A DNA stretch of 64,000 nucleotides, from the NCBI RefSeq assembly GCF_014695395.1, contig NZ_JACJOF010000022.1, positions 1 to 64,000 on the forward strand, given 5' to 3'. The notes beneath the pieces were generated by a model that had not been told where the DNA came from, ran no database searches, and was given only the letters and a program-made list of their open reading frames with translations. The stretch's first letter is position 1, and every line of letters begins with the position of its first letter. This DNA is from Nodosilinea sp. FACHB-131 (lineage in GTDB: Bacteria; Cyanobacteriota; Cyanobacteriia; Phormidesmidales; Phormidesmidaceae). Of this stretch, positions 28,518-37,842 are shown piece by piece. Position numbers and translations under genes: made by a program.

Positions 28518-29813
28518 TTAGAACCCCCAGGTGCGCTTGGGGCCAGTATCAAGGTGAATGATGTTGGGGATATTGCTGTAGATGCCCATGCCCCCCGGCC
28601 AGCTCAGCATCAGCGCGTTGGCTACCTGGCGACCGCTGAGCCCCTGTACCTGAATATCGGCGGCGCGACCAAACAGATGCTGGCTCCGAGAAGCCCCACC
28701 CACCGCTGCATTCACCGCTGGGGGCCGATACCAGGAGGTAATTTGAAAGGGGCGGTTGAGGCGATCTCGCGCGCCCTGGAGCGCCCGAGCCAGGCCAATA
28801 ATGTTGTCAACGATCGCCTGGGTTTCAGGAATCCGCGTGGCATCCCGTGTGGCTTCGCCCCAGGTAAAGCTACCGCCAGGAATGATCGGCTGATCGGTGT
28901 AGAACGTAGACGTGTTTCCCGGCAGGAGAAAGGGGCGACCCGAGTACTGTGGCGGCGGGGTTGGGGGCGGGGTTGTCGGGGGCGGGTATACCACGACTCC
29001 GGCCCGCTCGACCCGCGCATGGGCCTGGAACACGTACCAGGTGTTGAGCCCGTTGATGTCGTCCTTGACGTATTTGATCGCAAAGCGAATGTGGCCGTTA
29101 AACGACCCTTGAGCATTGGCAAAGGCATAGCTGCTCAGCACGATAGTAGTGCCGGGAGAGGCAGCAACCTGTTCATTGGGGGCCAGTTGGCCGCTGTCAA
29201 CCGGGCGTCGCTTGAATAGAGTGTTTTGGGTGACCCGCAGCACAAAGGCATTGGGGTCTGGGCGCGGAAACACCACTTCGTTGTCGAGGGCGACAAAGGC
29301 GTGGGGGGTATAGACAAACCAGGTGCTCAGCCCATTGACAAAGTCTTCGGGGTTGCGGATAGCGATTTTGATGTGGTTGTTAAAGTTGCCCTGGCTGTCG
29401 GCAAAGGCGTAGGAGTGCAAGTTATAAGATTGGCCCCGAGACACGGCTACGGTTTCGTTGGGGTTGAGCAGACCTGAGTCGAGGGGGCGGCGCTTTAGCA
29501 GGGTGCTGGTATTAATCCACAGCACGGGCATGCCCTCTTGATCTTCTTGGGGGTAGACCACAACGCCATCCGACTCTACCTGGGTATCGCGACTGGGCAC
29601 AAACCAGGTGTTAAAGCCGTTGGGGGCGCTGTCGCGAAAGGCCACTTTGATATGGCCGTTAAACCCGCCGTTAATATCGGCGTAGGCGTAGGATTGCAGC
29701 GGGTAGACGCTACCAGCGGCGATCGCCACCTGCTCGTTAGCGGCTAACTGCCCCGGCGGCTCTGGCCTCAGCACCAGCACCGTAGCCCGGTTGACGCGTA
29801 AGACTTGATTCAC
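28518..29813 (-). CDS. M15-type peptidase with three N-terminal repeats (431 aa)
   Basis: C-terminal about 130 residues form a Peptidase_M15_3-like D,D-/L,D-peptidase domain: FQITSWYRPPAVN, SQHLFGRAADIQ (His and Asp zinc ligands) and IIHLDTG (third ligand). N-terminal residues about 3-275 are three copies of an about 90-residue unit built around N-x-x-T-x-L-K/F-x-R-R-P-x-D-S-G, the SYA(F/Y)AD-x-x-G-x-F-N-x-H-I core and N-T-W-(F/Y)-V. A proline-rich linker joins the parts. The GTG at 29813 is chosen because GGGGAAGGTAG precedes it and repeat 1 starts at once; the longer frame upstream has no support. No signal peptide is visible, odd for a wall enzyme. Confidence 0.82.
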   Translation of the reverse strand: MNQVLRVNRATVLVLRPEPPGQLAANEQVAIAAGSVYPLQSYAYADINGGFNGHIKVAFRDSAPNGFNTWFVPSRDTQVESDGVVVYPQEDQEGMPVLWINTSTLLKRRPLDSGLLNPNETVAVSRGQSYNLHSYAFADSQGNFNNHIKIAIRNPEDFVNGLSTWFVYTPHAFVALDNEVVFPRPDPNAFVLRVTQNTLFKRRPVDSGQLAPNEQVAASPGTTIVLSSYAFANAQGSFNGHIRFAIKYVKDDINGLNTWYVFQAHARVERAGVVVYPPPTTPPPTPPPQYSGRPFLLPGNTSTFYTDQPIIPGGSFTWGEATRDATRIPETQAIVDNIIGLARALQGARDRLNRPFQITSWYRPPAVNAAVGGASRSQHLFGRAADIQVQGLSGRQVANALMLSWPGGMGIYSNIPNIIHLDTGPKRTWGF

Positions 29814-30098
29814 CCTACCTTCCCCACTCTCGCCACGGCCTATCATATAGCACCATCTTTCTACCCTAAGACATCCGCCCAGGGAGGGGTGCGGGTCACT
29901 GGTTTTCACAGACTCAGCCTAATAGCCTCCAGTTCCAAGTTAAGGGCGGCGTCTCTGTCGGTCCTTAGGTAATGTAAAGATGGCCTTCTCCCTTATGCTG
30001 AGACTGCCGCTGACTATGGCAACCCTACTGCCTGATCTCAGTACCACGCCTTAAAATGTAAGCCCCTGCGCTGAGCCCATCACGGCCAGATACCCATC

Positions 30099-30968
30099 AT
30101 GACTGTCTGGCAAGCCGATCTCCACCGTCCACCCCTGACCAGCCCCAGCGGCGAACGCCTTTGGGAAATTTTGCTGTGCAGCGACGATTTTGCCTTTAGC
30201 TACGGGGCCATGACTTCCCAGTCGTCGGTGAACAAAGCCTGGGTGAGTGAGCAGATAGACATTGCGTTAGAAAAAGCCGCTGCCCGCCCCGAGAAAATTC
30301 AGGTGTTTCGTCCCCAGGCGCTATCGCTGCTAACCGTTAGCTGTGAGTCGCTGGGGATTGCGGTTGAGCCGACCCGCCATACGCTTGCCCTGCATCAGTG
30401 GCTCCAGCAGCGGGCCAAGTGGTACCCCACCCAACCCAACGCCGTCCCCATTCCCTACAACCCGCTACACATCGAGTCGCCGCCCCCTATTCCTCTACCC
30501 GAAAATCTTTGGGGCGATTCCTGGGGCTTCACGGCGCTATCTGCCTACGACTTCGAGCAAACCCTGCCCTACGAACCCATTCCCCTACGCCACCTGCCAT
30601 CGAGCTTGATGCCCTCCCGCCTGGGCCTAGCCAGCACCACACCCATTCCTGGGGTGGTGGTGGATGCGGGGCGGCAGGCGATGGCTCTGACCCAGTGGAT
30701 TCAGACTAACAATCCCGCCTGGTTGAGTTATGTGCGAGGGGAACCGGATGGGCTGATTTTAGAGGCGGGGCTGTGCGATCGCTGGGTCTTCACCACCTTC
30801 AGCGACCCCGATGTGGCCGCCGCTGGTCAACGCTTCGAGCAGCGCAAACGCGAGAGCCAAGGCCTTCACTTTCTGCTGGTGCGCCCCGACGACTCAGGCA
30901 TGACCAGCACCGGCATCTGGCTCTTGCAGCAGCCAGGTATGATAATGCAGTCCAGCACTAGACAGTAA
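30099..30968 (+). CDS. Tab2/Atab2-family photosystem translation factor
   Basis: 289-aa DUF1092/Tab2 protein. Signatures: [59 protein letters not shown] and the C-terminal [20 protein letters not shown]. In algae and plants Tab2 homologues bind photosystem I mRNA (psaB) and are needed for its translation. Ends 5 bases before mtnP on the same strand. Confidence 0.9.
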   Translation: MTVWQADLHRPPLTSPSGERLWEILLCSDDFAFSYGAMTSQSSVNKAWVSEQIDIALEKAAARPEKIQVFRPQALSLLTVSCESLGIAVEPTRHTLALHQWLQQRAKWYPTQPNAVPIPYNPLHIESPPPIPLPENLWGDSWGFTALSAYDFEQTLPYEPIPLRHLPSSLMPSRLGLASTTPIPGVVVDAGRQAMALTQWIQTNNPAWLSYVRGEPDGLILEAGLCDRWVFTTFSDPDVAAAGQRFEQRKRESQGLHFLLVRPDDSGMTSTGIWLLQQPGMIMQSSTRQ

Positions 30969-30973
30969 CCACC

Positions 30974-31855
30974 ATGGCGGCACAGGCACAGATTGGCATC
31001 ATCGGCGGCAGCGGCCTCTACCAAATGGAAGCCCTCACCGACATCGAAGAAGTTCGCGTTGACACCCCCTTTGGCAGCCCCTCCGACGCCATTATTCTCG
31101 GCACGCTAGATGGCACCCGCGTGGCGTTTTTGGCTCGCCACGGGCGTGGACACACCTTGATGCCCACTGAGCTGCCCTTTCGCGCCAACATCTACGCGAT
31201 GAAGTCCCTTGGAGTAGAGTACCTGATCTCTGCCTCCGCCGTCGGTTCGCTTAAAGAAGCCGCCAAGCCGCTAGATATGGTAGTGCCCGATCAATTTATC
31301 GATCGCACCCGCAACCGAGTCAACACCTTCTTTGGCGAGGGTCTAGTGGGCCACATCACCTTTGGCGACCCGGTTTGCCCAGCCCTGGCGCAAGTGCTGG
31401 CCGATGCGGTCGAAAGCCTGGAGCTGCCGGATGTTGATTTGCACCGAGGCGGCACCTACGTCTGCATGGAAGGGCCAGCCTTCTCAACCAAGGCCGAGTC
31501 AGAGCTGTACCGCAGCTGGGGCGCGACCATCATCGGCATGACCAATCTACCTGAGGCCAAGCTGGCCCGCGAAGCCGAAATTGCCTACGCCACCCTAGCC
31601 CTAGTTACTGACTACGACTGCTGGCACCCCGACCATGACAGCGTCACCGTCGAAATGGTGATCGGCAATCTACAAAAGAACGCCGTCAACGCCCAGCGGG
31701 TGATACGCGAAGTGGTGAACCGCATTGCCGCCAACCCGCCTGAGTCGGAAGCCCACTCGGCGCTGAAGTATGCCATCATCACCCCGTTTGATAAGGCCCC
31801 TGCCGCAACGCTCGACAAACTTAGCCTGCTGCTGAAAAAGTATTTGCCTCAGTAG
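30974..31855 (+). CDS. mtnP: S-methyl-5'-thioadenosine phosphorylase
   Basis: 293 aa, cleaves methylthioadenosine with phosphate to adenine and methylthioribose-1-phosphate, starting methionine salvage and clearing the by-product of spermidine synthesis made by the fused enzyme at 23-24 kb. Visible: [45 protein letters not shown] and [16 protein letters not shown] with the adenine/MTA-binding residues. Immediately follows the Tab2-family gene. Confidence 0.95.
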   Translation: MAAQAQIGIIGGSGLYQMEALTDIEEVRVDTPFGSPSDAIILGTLDGTRVAFLARHGRGHTLMPTELPFRANIYAMKSLGVEYLISASAVGSLKEAAKPLDMVVPDQFIDRTRNRVNTFFGEGLVGHITFGDPVCPALAQVLADAVESLELPDVDLHRGGTYVCMEGPAFSTKAESELYRSWGATIIGMTNLPEAKLAREAEIAYATLALVTDYDCWHPDHDSVTVEMVIGNLQKNAVNAQRVIREVVNRIAANPPESEAHSALKYAIITPFDKAPAATLDKLSLLLKKYLPQ

Positions 31856-31888
31856 GTCGAGGGGAATGCAAGGGGGTTTAGGGTGCGG

Positions 31889-31938
31889 GGTGTAGGGTCT
31901 ACGGCAAGCCTTACACCTTAAACCCTATACCCTACACC
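31889..31938. terminator. Hairpin between convergent mtnP and TIR-SUMF1 genes
   Basis: GGTGTAGGGT (31889-31898) pairs with ACCCTACACC (31929-31938). The intervening bases contain further partial copies of the same motif, so alternative pairings exist. TTCTTTCC follows on the plus strand. Likely a shared terminator. Confidence 0.55.
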
Positions 31939-31969
31939 TTCTTTCCTGCCCGCCCGCATGAGATACCAC

Positions 31970-33670
31970 TCACCCTTCGCTCACAATGCGAAAGCCAACC
32001 TCATTGCTGCGGGTATCGGCTTTGAGACCCGATCGATAGGCCGAACGGCACTGCTGGGGCGGGCTTTGCCATGAGCCACCCCGCACTACTCGCCAGGCAT
32101 CGTTAGGAGCTGTGTCTCGGTTGGGGGAGCACCATTCCAGCACGTTGCCGTGCATGTCGTAGAGGCCAAAGTCGTTGGCTTTGCCAAAGGCTCCAACAGC
32201 TGTAGTGGTACCGCGAAACTGGCCAACAGGTTCTTGGCGGTAGGGTTTGGTGCCGTTGTAGTTAGCCAGGTCGGTGGTGAGGGTTTGGCCCGTGTGGAAG
32301 GGGGTGGTGGTTTTGGCGCGGCAGGCGTATTCCCACTCGGTCTCGGTGGGCAGGCGGTAGCGCCGCAGACCGGGCTGATCGGGCTGGGTTTTAATGAGTT
32401 CGTTGAGCCGATCGCAGAATTCCACCGCCTCCGGCCACGACACCTGCTCGACCGGGCGATCGTTGCCGGTGAAGTAGGCCGGGTTGGGGTCGAGGTTGCG
32501 GTTAACGGTAGGCAGCAGCGCCACCGCTCGCCACTGCCCCTGGGTGATGGGGTGCACACTCATCCAAAACGAATCTACAGTAGCAATGGTTTGGGGCGGC
32601 TGCGAGGGGTCATGGCCCAGCTCGGTGGCGGGGGCACCTAGCACAAACTGGCCCCCGACAATCGATACCAACCGTAGGGTGACTGGGCCTATGGGTGTCT
32701 CTAGACGCAGGGCTTTGTGGGATGGGGTGGAAAACTTAATCTGCGATCGCCCCATGCCATACTCATCGACACTCACCGATTCATAGCTGTAGAGCTCACC
32801 CGAATCCAGTGCCTCTAGGGTAGGTATCTCTGGCTCAGGAGTCGCTACCTCGGAGAGCTCCATAGAGGATTCTAGGCCTAGTGGCTCTGGGGCAGGGCTT
32901 TCCCCTTGCTCTAGGGCCTGTTGCAGGCGATCGGGTAGAGCGGCCAGCTTGGGCATGGCTTGAGAAATATTTCCAGGGGTTAGGGTCTGTAGGGCTGGCA
33001 CCTGCTGACGCACCGCCATCGCCGTGCCGCCCCCTAGTAACCCTAGACCCGCCATGCGTAGCCAGCGTCGTCGGCCCATAGGCCGAGCACTAACCACCAG
33101 AGCTGGTTTATTAGCGGTGGCCAAGGCAGCGGCCTGCTTATTGGTTGGGATAACAACTGGCGGCGGCGACGGGGACGGGGAACTACCCACAGCCAAACTG
33201 CTGAATACGCCCTCAATGCGATGAATCAGCCGATCCAGATCGCGGTGAAAGTCGGGGTCGCAGCGCACCACTGCGCTCTGGCGATGCACCAGCCCCCTCA
33301 GCCCCTCGGGTAGGGCAGCATCTTCGGGAAGCGTAGCCCCGTTCACCAGCACTGGAATGACGAGGCGATCGCGTCGCAGAGCCGCCTCAATTTCTACCCG
33401 CACCCAGTCGGAGGGATTCGCTAGTTTGGGCTTACCGTGGTCATCGGTAACCTTTAACCACTGGGGGTCAATAATCGCTAGCAGCACGGGGCAATGGCTG
33501 ACTTCTTGCTCTAAATGGTGGCGAAAATCCACTCCAAAGGGAATTGAATCTACATCCTTAAAGACACTGTTTTCGCCAAAATGAGCCACTAAACGGTCAT
33601 AAATTCGTCCTGTGATGTCGATACTGGTTATTCGACGGTAGGAAATGAAAATAGACTTGGCGTTAGGCAT
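31970..33670 (-). CDS. TIR domain - SUMF1/FGE-like fusion protein (566 aa)
   Basis: Residues 1 to about 140 are a bacterial TIR domain: KSIFISYRR, then VFKDVDSIPFG and WVRVEIEAALRRDR, whose Glu is at the position of the NADase catalytic residue. A variable linker leads to RRRWLRMAGLGLLGGGTAMA (about 198-217), a Tat-like or membrane-anchor stretch. Residues about 327-566 are a SUMF1/formylglycine-generating-enzyme-like domain: YRLPTETEWEYACRA, DMHGNVLEWC, RVVRGGSWQS and GFRIV. The paired Cys of true copper FGEs is not evident (only one, in QQCRSAYR), so this domain is more likely a lectin-like sensor. The ATG at 33670 starts the TIR domain. Confidence 0.88.
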   Translation of the reverse strand: MPNAKSIFISYRRITSIDITGRIYDRLVAHFGENSVFKDVDSIPFGVDFRHHLEQEVSHCPVLLAIIDPQWLKVTDDHGKPKLANPSDWVRVEIEAALRRDRLVIPVLVNGATLPEDAALPEGLRGLVHRQSAVVRCDPDFHRDLDRLIHRIEGVFSSLAVGSSPSPSPPPVVIPTNKQAAALATANKPALVVSARPMGRRRWLRMAGLGLLGGGTAMAVRQQVPALQTLTPGNISQAMPKLAALPDRLQQALEQGESPAPEPLGLESSMELSEVATPEPEIPTLEALDSGELYSYESVSVDEYGMGRSQIKFSTPSHKALRLETPIGPVTLRLVSIVGGQFVLGAPATELGHDPSQPPQTIATVDSFWMSVHPITQGQWRAVALLPTVNRNLDPNPAYFTGNDRPVEQVSWPEAVEFCDRLNELIKTQPDQPGLRRYRLPTETEWEYACRAKTTTPFHTGQTLTTDLANYNGTKPYRQEPVGQFRGTTTAVGAFGKANDFGLYDMHGNVLEWCSPNRDTAPNDAWRVVRGGSWQSPPQQCRSAYRSGLKADTRSNEVGFRIVSEG

Positions 33671-33799
33671 AGGAGTTAGCTGCCAAAAGTAGAGTGCACA
33701 CCTGGTAGCCAAGATAATGGACGGCAACCAAAAGATTCCAGTTCCAGCAGCGTTGTTCAATTCATTACACGATAGGCCTTACAACATGAATTTTTAACA

Positions 33800-33830
33800 G
33801 TTAGATAAGGGGTCTCACCCCTTATCTAAC
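33800..33830. terminator. Strong hairpin, 13-bp stem
   Basis: GTTAGATAAGGGG (33800-33812) and CCCCTTATCTAAC (33818-33830) form a perfect stem with a five-base loop, between the minus-strand orphan gene and the minus-strand TIR-SUMF1 gene. It probably ends the orphan's transcript and makes the two separate units, although the T-run is poor. Confidence 0.6.
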
Positions 33831-33904
33831 GTCTAGGTCACCACTTCACAGATTAGATACATTCAAAAACTAACTGCTGCCAACAAAAATCCCTCTTCTT
33901 GGAC

Positions 33905-34351
33905 TCAATCAATAAATTCTTTAATCAATTCATTAAGTGCATTAATACAGATTTCTATGTCGGCAATTCGAGAAAGATTGCGTTTTTCATTAATGTCATC
34001 AATACCGTGATAAATTGCTCCGCCCAATGCCTCAACATTCTTCTCTACGCCGCCTACAACTAAGCCAGCAAGAGCAGTAAGAGGATTAGCTTTCAAACCT
34101 TTTGCAGTAGTATCCAATACTTTGACAGTTCCGTCAAAAGCAATTTCTGTAATTTTTGACCCAGTTTCTGTATTACGGTAGCGTTTAGTATACTTAGCCT
34201 TTTGCGTTTCCAAGGCTCTGACTACAGCTCCAGCCTCTTCCACCGTCATAAATATACCTTTCCAAAATATAGGGGGTTTTCCTGCCGCATAATTTGATTC
34301 TTTTTGCACAGATCTAATAGCATTTTCTGCAATCTTTATATAGTCAAACAT
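33905..34351 (-). CDS. AT-rich orphan protein (148 aa), unknown
   Basis: No family recognised. The ATG at 34351 is preceded by AGAGGAAAGGA, which decides it over the upstream ATG at 34402. The protein starts MFDYIKIAENAIRSVQ, has a basic centre (KAKYTKRYRNTETGSKI) and a hydrophobic glycine-rich stretch at about residues 90-112 (NPLTALAGLVVGGVEKNVEA) that could insert in a membrane. Base composition is clearly lower in GC than neighbouring genes, suggesting recent acquisition. It lies beside a TIR protein. Confidence 0.7.
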   Translation of the reverse strand: MFDYIKIAENAIRSVQKESNYAAGKPPIFWKGIFMTVEEAGAVVRALETQKAKYTKRYRNTETGSKITEIAFDGTVKVLDTTAKGLKANPLTALAGLVVGGVEKNVEALGGAIYHGIDDINEKRNLSRIADIEICINALNELIKEFID

Positions 34352-34575
34352 GTTTATTCCTTTCCTCTTAAACGATTTAAGTTTGCTTTGTTGAATGATC
34401 ATTATTCCCTTTGACTGATGGCTGATCTCTCAAGAATTCAAAGAATCTTATGGAGTAGGGTCAACGTTGATACATTGAACATTTCCGAGTGCTATGGCAC
34501 TTGTTCTTGCAATAGCCTGAGCAGCTATCCCCCTTTACACTGGGATGATGCCGATATCTTTATTTAATCAGCCCT

Positions 34576-37137
34576 GTGACATCTGACCCGCGCCTTATCC
34601 CTATCACCCAATACTTCGCCACCCGTGGCTGGCAGCCCCTTACCTTTCAGGCTGAAACCTGGGCCGCTTATCTCGATGGCCGTAGCGGGCTGGTGCAGGT
34701 GCCTACCGGGTCGGGCAAAACCTATGCGGCGGTGATGGGAGCGATCGCCGAGATGATTGCCACCCCACCCGAAGGATTGCAGCTGCTCTACATCACCCCC
34801 CTGCGCGCCCTGTCACGGGACATTGAGCAGGCGATCAAAGCCCCGATCGAGGCGATGGGGTGGGGCATTACCGTCGAGTCGCGCACGGGAGACACCAGTT
34901 CTGCGCGCAAGACCAAACAGCTCAAGAACATGCCCAATATCCTCATCACCACGCCGGAGTCGCTGGCGGTGATGCTGTCTTACAAAGACGGGGCCAAGCG
35001 ATTTAGCAATTTGCAGGCAGTGGTGCTGGATGAGTGGCACGAGCTGATGAGTTCGAAGCGGGGCACCCAGGCCGAGCTGTGTTTAGGGCATCTGCGATCG
35101 CTCCAACCCACCCTGCGCACCTGGGCGATCTCAGCCACCTTAGGAAATTTGGAAGAAGCGGCTCAAACCGCTGTGGGTCTAAGCGCAGAGCCCGTGATCA
35201 TTCGCTCAAATCTGAAGCGCGACACGGTGATCAAAAGCATTCGCCCTGAGTCGGTAGATACCTTTCCCTGGGCGGGGCATCTGGGCCTGCGCATGTTTGA
35301 AACCCTGGTCGAGGCGCTAGATATTGAGAAATCTACGCTGATTTTTACCAACACCCGCAATCAGGCAGAGCGATGGTACCAGGCGCTAAACTTTGCCCTA
35401 CCCGAGGCGACCGATCGCATTGCTCTGCACCACGGCTCGATCGATGTCAAAGAGCGGGAAGCGATCGAGGCTGGGGTGAAATCTGGCGACATCAAGTGGG
35501 TGGTGTGTACGTCATCGCTGGATCTGGGCGTCGATTTTCAGCCAGTGGAGCGAGTGGTGCAAATCGGTAGCGCAAAGAATCTGGCGCGGCTGCTACAGCG
35601 GGCGGGGCGCAGCGCCCACGTGCCGGAAGGTACTTCGGAAGTGTTCTTTTTGCCCACCAACGCCTTGGAACTGCTCGAAATCTCTGCCTTTCGCCGAGGG
35701 TTAGAACTGGGCGATATGGAAACCCGTCGCCCCCAGTACAAGCCCTACGACGTGCTGGTTCAGCACCTGGTTACCCTAGCCTGCGGCGATGGGTTTGAGC
35801 CGCAAAAGACTCTGGAAAATTTGCGCCAAACCGTCGCCTACACCGACCTCACCAACGAAGAATACCAGTGGATTTTAGACTTTATCGAAAACGGTGGTCA
35901 GTGTCTGGGAGCCTATCCCCGCTACAAAAAAGTGGTGCGAGAAGACGGACTTTTCAAAATTAGTGACGCGAAGTTAGCCCGCATTCACCGCATGGGCATT
36001 GGCACTATCACCTCCAACACGCCGGTCAAAATTGTCTACACCAACCGCAAAGAAATTGGCACTGTAGAAGAGTCGTTTGTGTCGCGGCTAAAGCAGGGGG
36101 ATGTGTTCTTTTTCGCCGGACGGCAGCTGGAATATTTTCAGATGAAGGACATGGTGCTCTACGTCAAGGGCACCCGTAAAAAATCTACAGTGACCCCCAC
36201 CTGGGGGGGCGGGCAGCTGGCGATTTCGGATACGCTCAGCCACCATTTGCGCCGTGAGGTGGAGCGGGTGCGAGCGCTCCTCAGCGCCTCCGCCAACGCA
36301 GTCTCTCTCAGACCGGTGGCAGCCTCCGCTAGCGAGACTAGATCTCCTCAATCCCTTGCCGCAGAAACTCCGTCTGCCACTCCTCTTTTTGAGGGGAGCA
36401 GGGGGGGGTCTCAAGCGATCGCCAACGACGAAATTCTCACCATTAAGCCCATTCTTGAAGCTCAACAGCGCCTCTCAACACTGCCTAGTGCCGATGAATT
36501 GTTGGTAGAAAGCTGCAAAACTCGCGAGGGCCAACACCTCTATGTTTTCCCTTTTGAGGGTCGCTTTGTCCACGAGGGGCTAGGGTTTCTTTGGGGCTAT
36601 CGGTTTGCTAAGCAAAAGACAGCCACGTTTACCATTTCGGTCAACGACTACGGCTTTGAGATTCTTGGCCCCAAGGGTTATCCTTACCAGGATCTATTCT
36701 CCAGCGACTTCTTTAGTCTAGAGAATTTGGAGGACGATATTCGCGCCAGCCTCAACATTTCGGAGCTGACCCAGCGCAAGTTTCGCGGCGTGGCCCAGGT
36801 AGCGGGGCTGGTGTTTAAGGGCTATCCAGGGTCGCGCAAAACGTCGAGCCAGCTCCAGGTCAGCACATCGCTGCTGTACGAAGTATTCACCAAATATGAG
36901 CCAGACAATTTGCTGCTCAAGCAGGCCGAGCGGGAGGTGCTGCAAGACCAGCTTGAGACTCATCGATTGGCCAAAACGCTGAGTCGGCTGGATCAGCGAT
37001 CGGTCGTGTGGAAAAACACCCAGCGCCCCTCACCTTTGGCTTTCCCATTACTGGTAGAACGGCTGAATTCGCGCATGTCGAATGAGACGCTGCTGGAGCG
37101 CATTCAGCGTATGAAAGAGCAGTGGGATAGGAAGTGA
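34576..37137 (+). CDS. Lhr-like DEXH helicase (ligase-associated type)
   Basis: 853-aa superfamily 2 helicase resembling the ligase-associated DNA-damage-response DEXH helicases (Lhr core). Walker A VPTGSGKTYA at about residue 42, YITPLRALSRD (motif Ia), VVLDEWHELM (motif II), WAISATLGN (motif III) and LARLLQRAGRSAHVP (motif VI), then winged-helix and Lhr-core regions. Residues about 567-615 are a low-complexity Ser/Ala/Thr insertion at a repeat-like DNA segment. Start is GTG 34576. The partner ligase, exonuclease and phosphoesterase of other bacteria are not in this window. Confidence 0.9.
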   Translation: MTSDPRLIPITQYFATRGWQPLTFQAETWAAYLDGRSGLVQVPTGSGKTYAAVMGAIAEMIATPPEGLQLLYITPLRALSRDIEQAIKAPIEAMGWGITVESRTGDTSSARKTKQLKNMPNILITTPESLAVMLSYKDGAKRFSNLQAVVLDEWHELMSSKRGTQAELCLGHLRSLQPTLRTWAISATLGNLEEAAQTAVGLSAEPVIIRSNLKRDTVIKSIRPESVDTFPWAGHLGLRMFETLVEALDIEKSTLIFTNTRNQAERWYQALNFALPEATDRIALHHGSIDVKEREAIEAGVKSGDIKWVVCTSSLDLGVDFQPVERVVQIGSAKNLARLLQRAGRSAHVPEGTSEVFFLPTNALELLEISAFRRGLELGDMETRRPQYKPYDVLVQHLVTLACGDGFEPQKTLENLRQTVAYTDLTNEEYQWILDFIENGGQCLGAYPRYKKVVREDGLFKISDAKLARIHRMGIGTITSNTPVKIVYTNRKEIGTVEESFVSRLKQGDVFFFAGRQLEYFQMKDMVLYVKGTRKKSTVTPTWGGGQLAISDTLSHHLRREVERVRALLSASANAVSLRPVAASASETRSPQSLAAETPSATPLFEGSRGGSQAIANDEILTIKPILEAQQRLSTLPSADELLVESCKTREGQHLYVFPFEGRFVHEGLGFLWGYRFAKQKTATFTISVNDYGFEILGPKGYPYQDLFSSDFFSLENLEDDIRASLNISELTQRKFRGVAQVAGLVFKGYPGSRKTSSQLQVSTSLLYEVFTKYEPDNLLLKQAEREVLQDQLETHRLAKTLSRLDQRSVVWKNTQRPSPLAFPLLVERLNSRMSNETLLERIQRMKEQWDRK
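36270..36420. repeat. Low-complexity, repeat-like insertion within helicase gene
   Basis: The DNA contains CTCTTTTTGAGGGGAGCAGG, a close relative of the polypyrimidine/polypurine palindromic repeat common between cyanobacterial genes. It is in frame and encodes a Ser/Ala/Pro-rich loop with no family conservation that I know of. Confidence 0.5.
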
Positions 37138-37146
37138 GGAGACGGA

Positions 37147-37213
37147 AAAAGAACGAAGAATAAAGTTCGAAAAACGTGCGATTTACTTTTTGAGTTTAAT
37201 TCTTCGTTCTTTT
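37147..37213. terminator. Bidirectional terminator, 15-bp stem
   Basis: AAAAGAACGAAGAAT (37147-37161) and ATTCTTCGTTCTTTT (37199-37213) are perfect complements between the helicase stop and the stop of the convergent flavin reductase gene. The arms supply A/T tracts on both sides. Confidence 0.75.
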
Positions 37214-37242
37214 GTGATCCACGACGCTTTGCATTGATGCAC

Positions 37243-37761
37243 CTAGACTTGAGCCGGAACGCTTTCGTAGGCAGATTCGAGGGCGGCGAGCTGGCTGACG
37301 AGGGCGGCGATCGCCTCGGGGTTGGCCGCCTTTTGCGAGCTGCTTTGCACCTCGCGGCCCAGTACCGTACAGCCCAGGTGCGAGAGCTGCTGCCGAATGG
37401 CCAGCATGACTTTTTGCCCACCGCCGCCGCTGTGGGTAGCCAGGGCCACGGGCCGCGAGTTGAACAATGCCCGAAAGTCGTCGGTGCTGACCGAGAGCCA
37501 GGCGATCGCATTGCTCAGCACCGGGGGAATGGAGCCGTTGTACTCGGGCGCGCAGATGACTAGGCTCTTGTGTTGCCGCATGGCTTGGGCCAGCTTGAGC
37601 AGTCCATCGCCAGCACTGCTGCTCCCCAGGGAGTCGTAAAGCGGTATCTGCAACTCAGGCAAGCTAATGACCTCTGCGGCTACCCCGCTGTTGGTGGCTT
37701 CGGCGGCAAAGGCGTGGGCCAGATCCAGGTTTTTACCGTTGGTGGCAGATAAGATCAGCAT
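37243..37761 (-). CDS. NADPH-dependent FMN reductase family protein
   Basis: 172-aa flavodoxin-fold reductase. Start ATG 37761 gives the normal N-terminus MLILSATNGKN; the longer frame to 37827 is unsupported. FMN site motifs: SATNGKN (phosphate), APEYNGSIPPVLSNAIAWLS (isoalloxazine) and ALATHSGGGGQKVM. Family members reduce flavins, quinones, azo dyes or metals with NAD(P)H; the substrate here is unknown. Confidence 0.9.
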   Translation of the reverse strand: MLILSATNGKNLDLAHAFAAEATNSGVAAEVISLPELQIPLYDSLGSSSAGDGLLKLAQAMRQHKSLVICAPEYNGSIPPVLSNAIAWLSVSTDDFRALFNSRPVALATHSGGGGQKVMLAIRQQLSHLGCTVLGREVQSSSQKAANPEAIAALVSQLAALESAYESVPAQV

Positions 37762-37842
37762 TGTTCTCAGAAGGTGAGGGGGCAACGGAAACGCTTTCAA
37801 TTTACCACTGCCGTCATGTCTCTTCATCAGCTCAGAGGTGGG

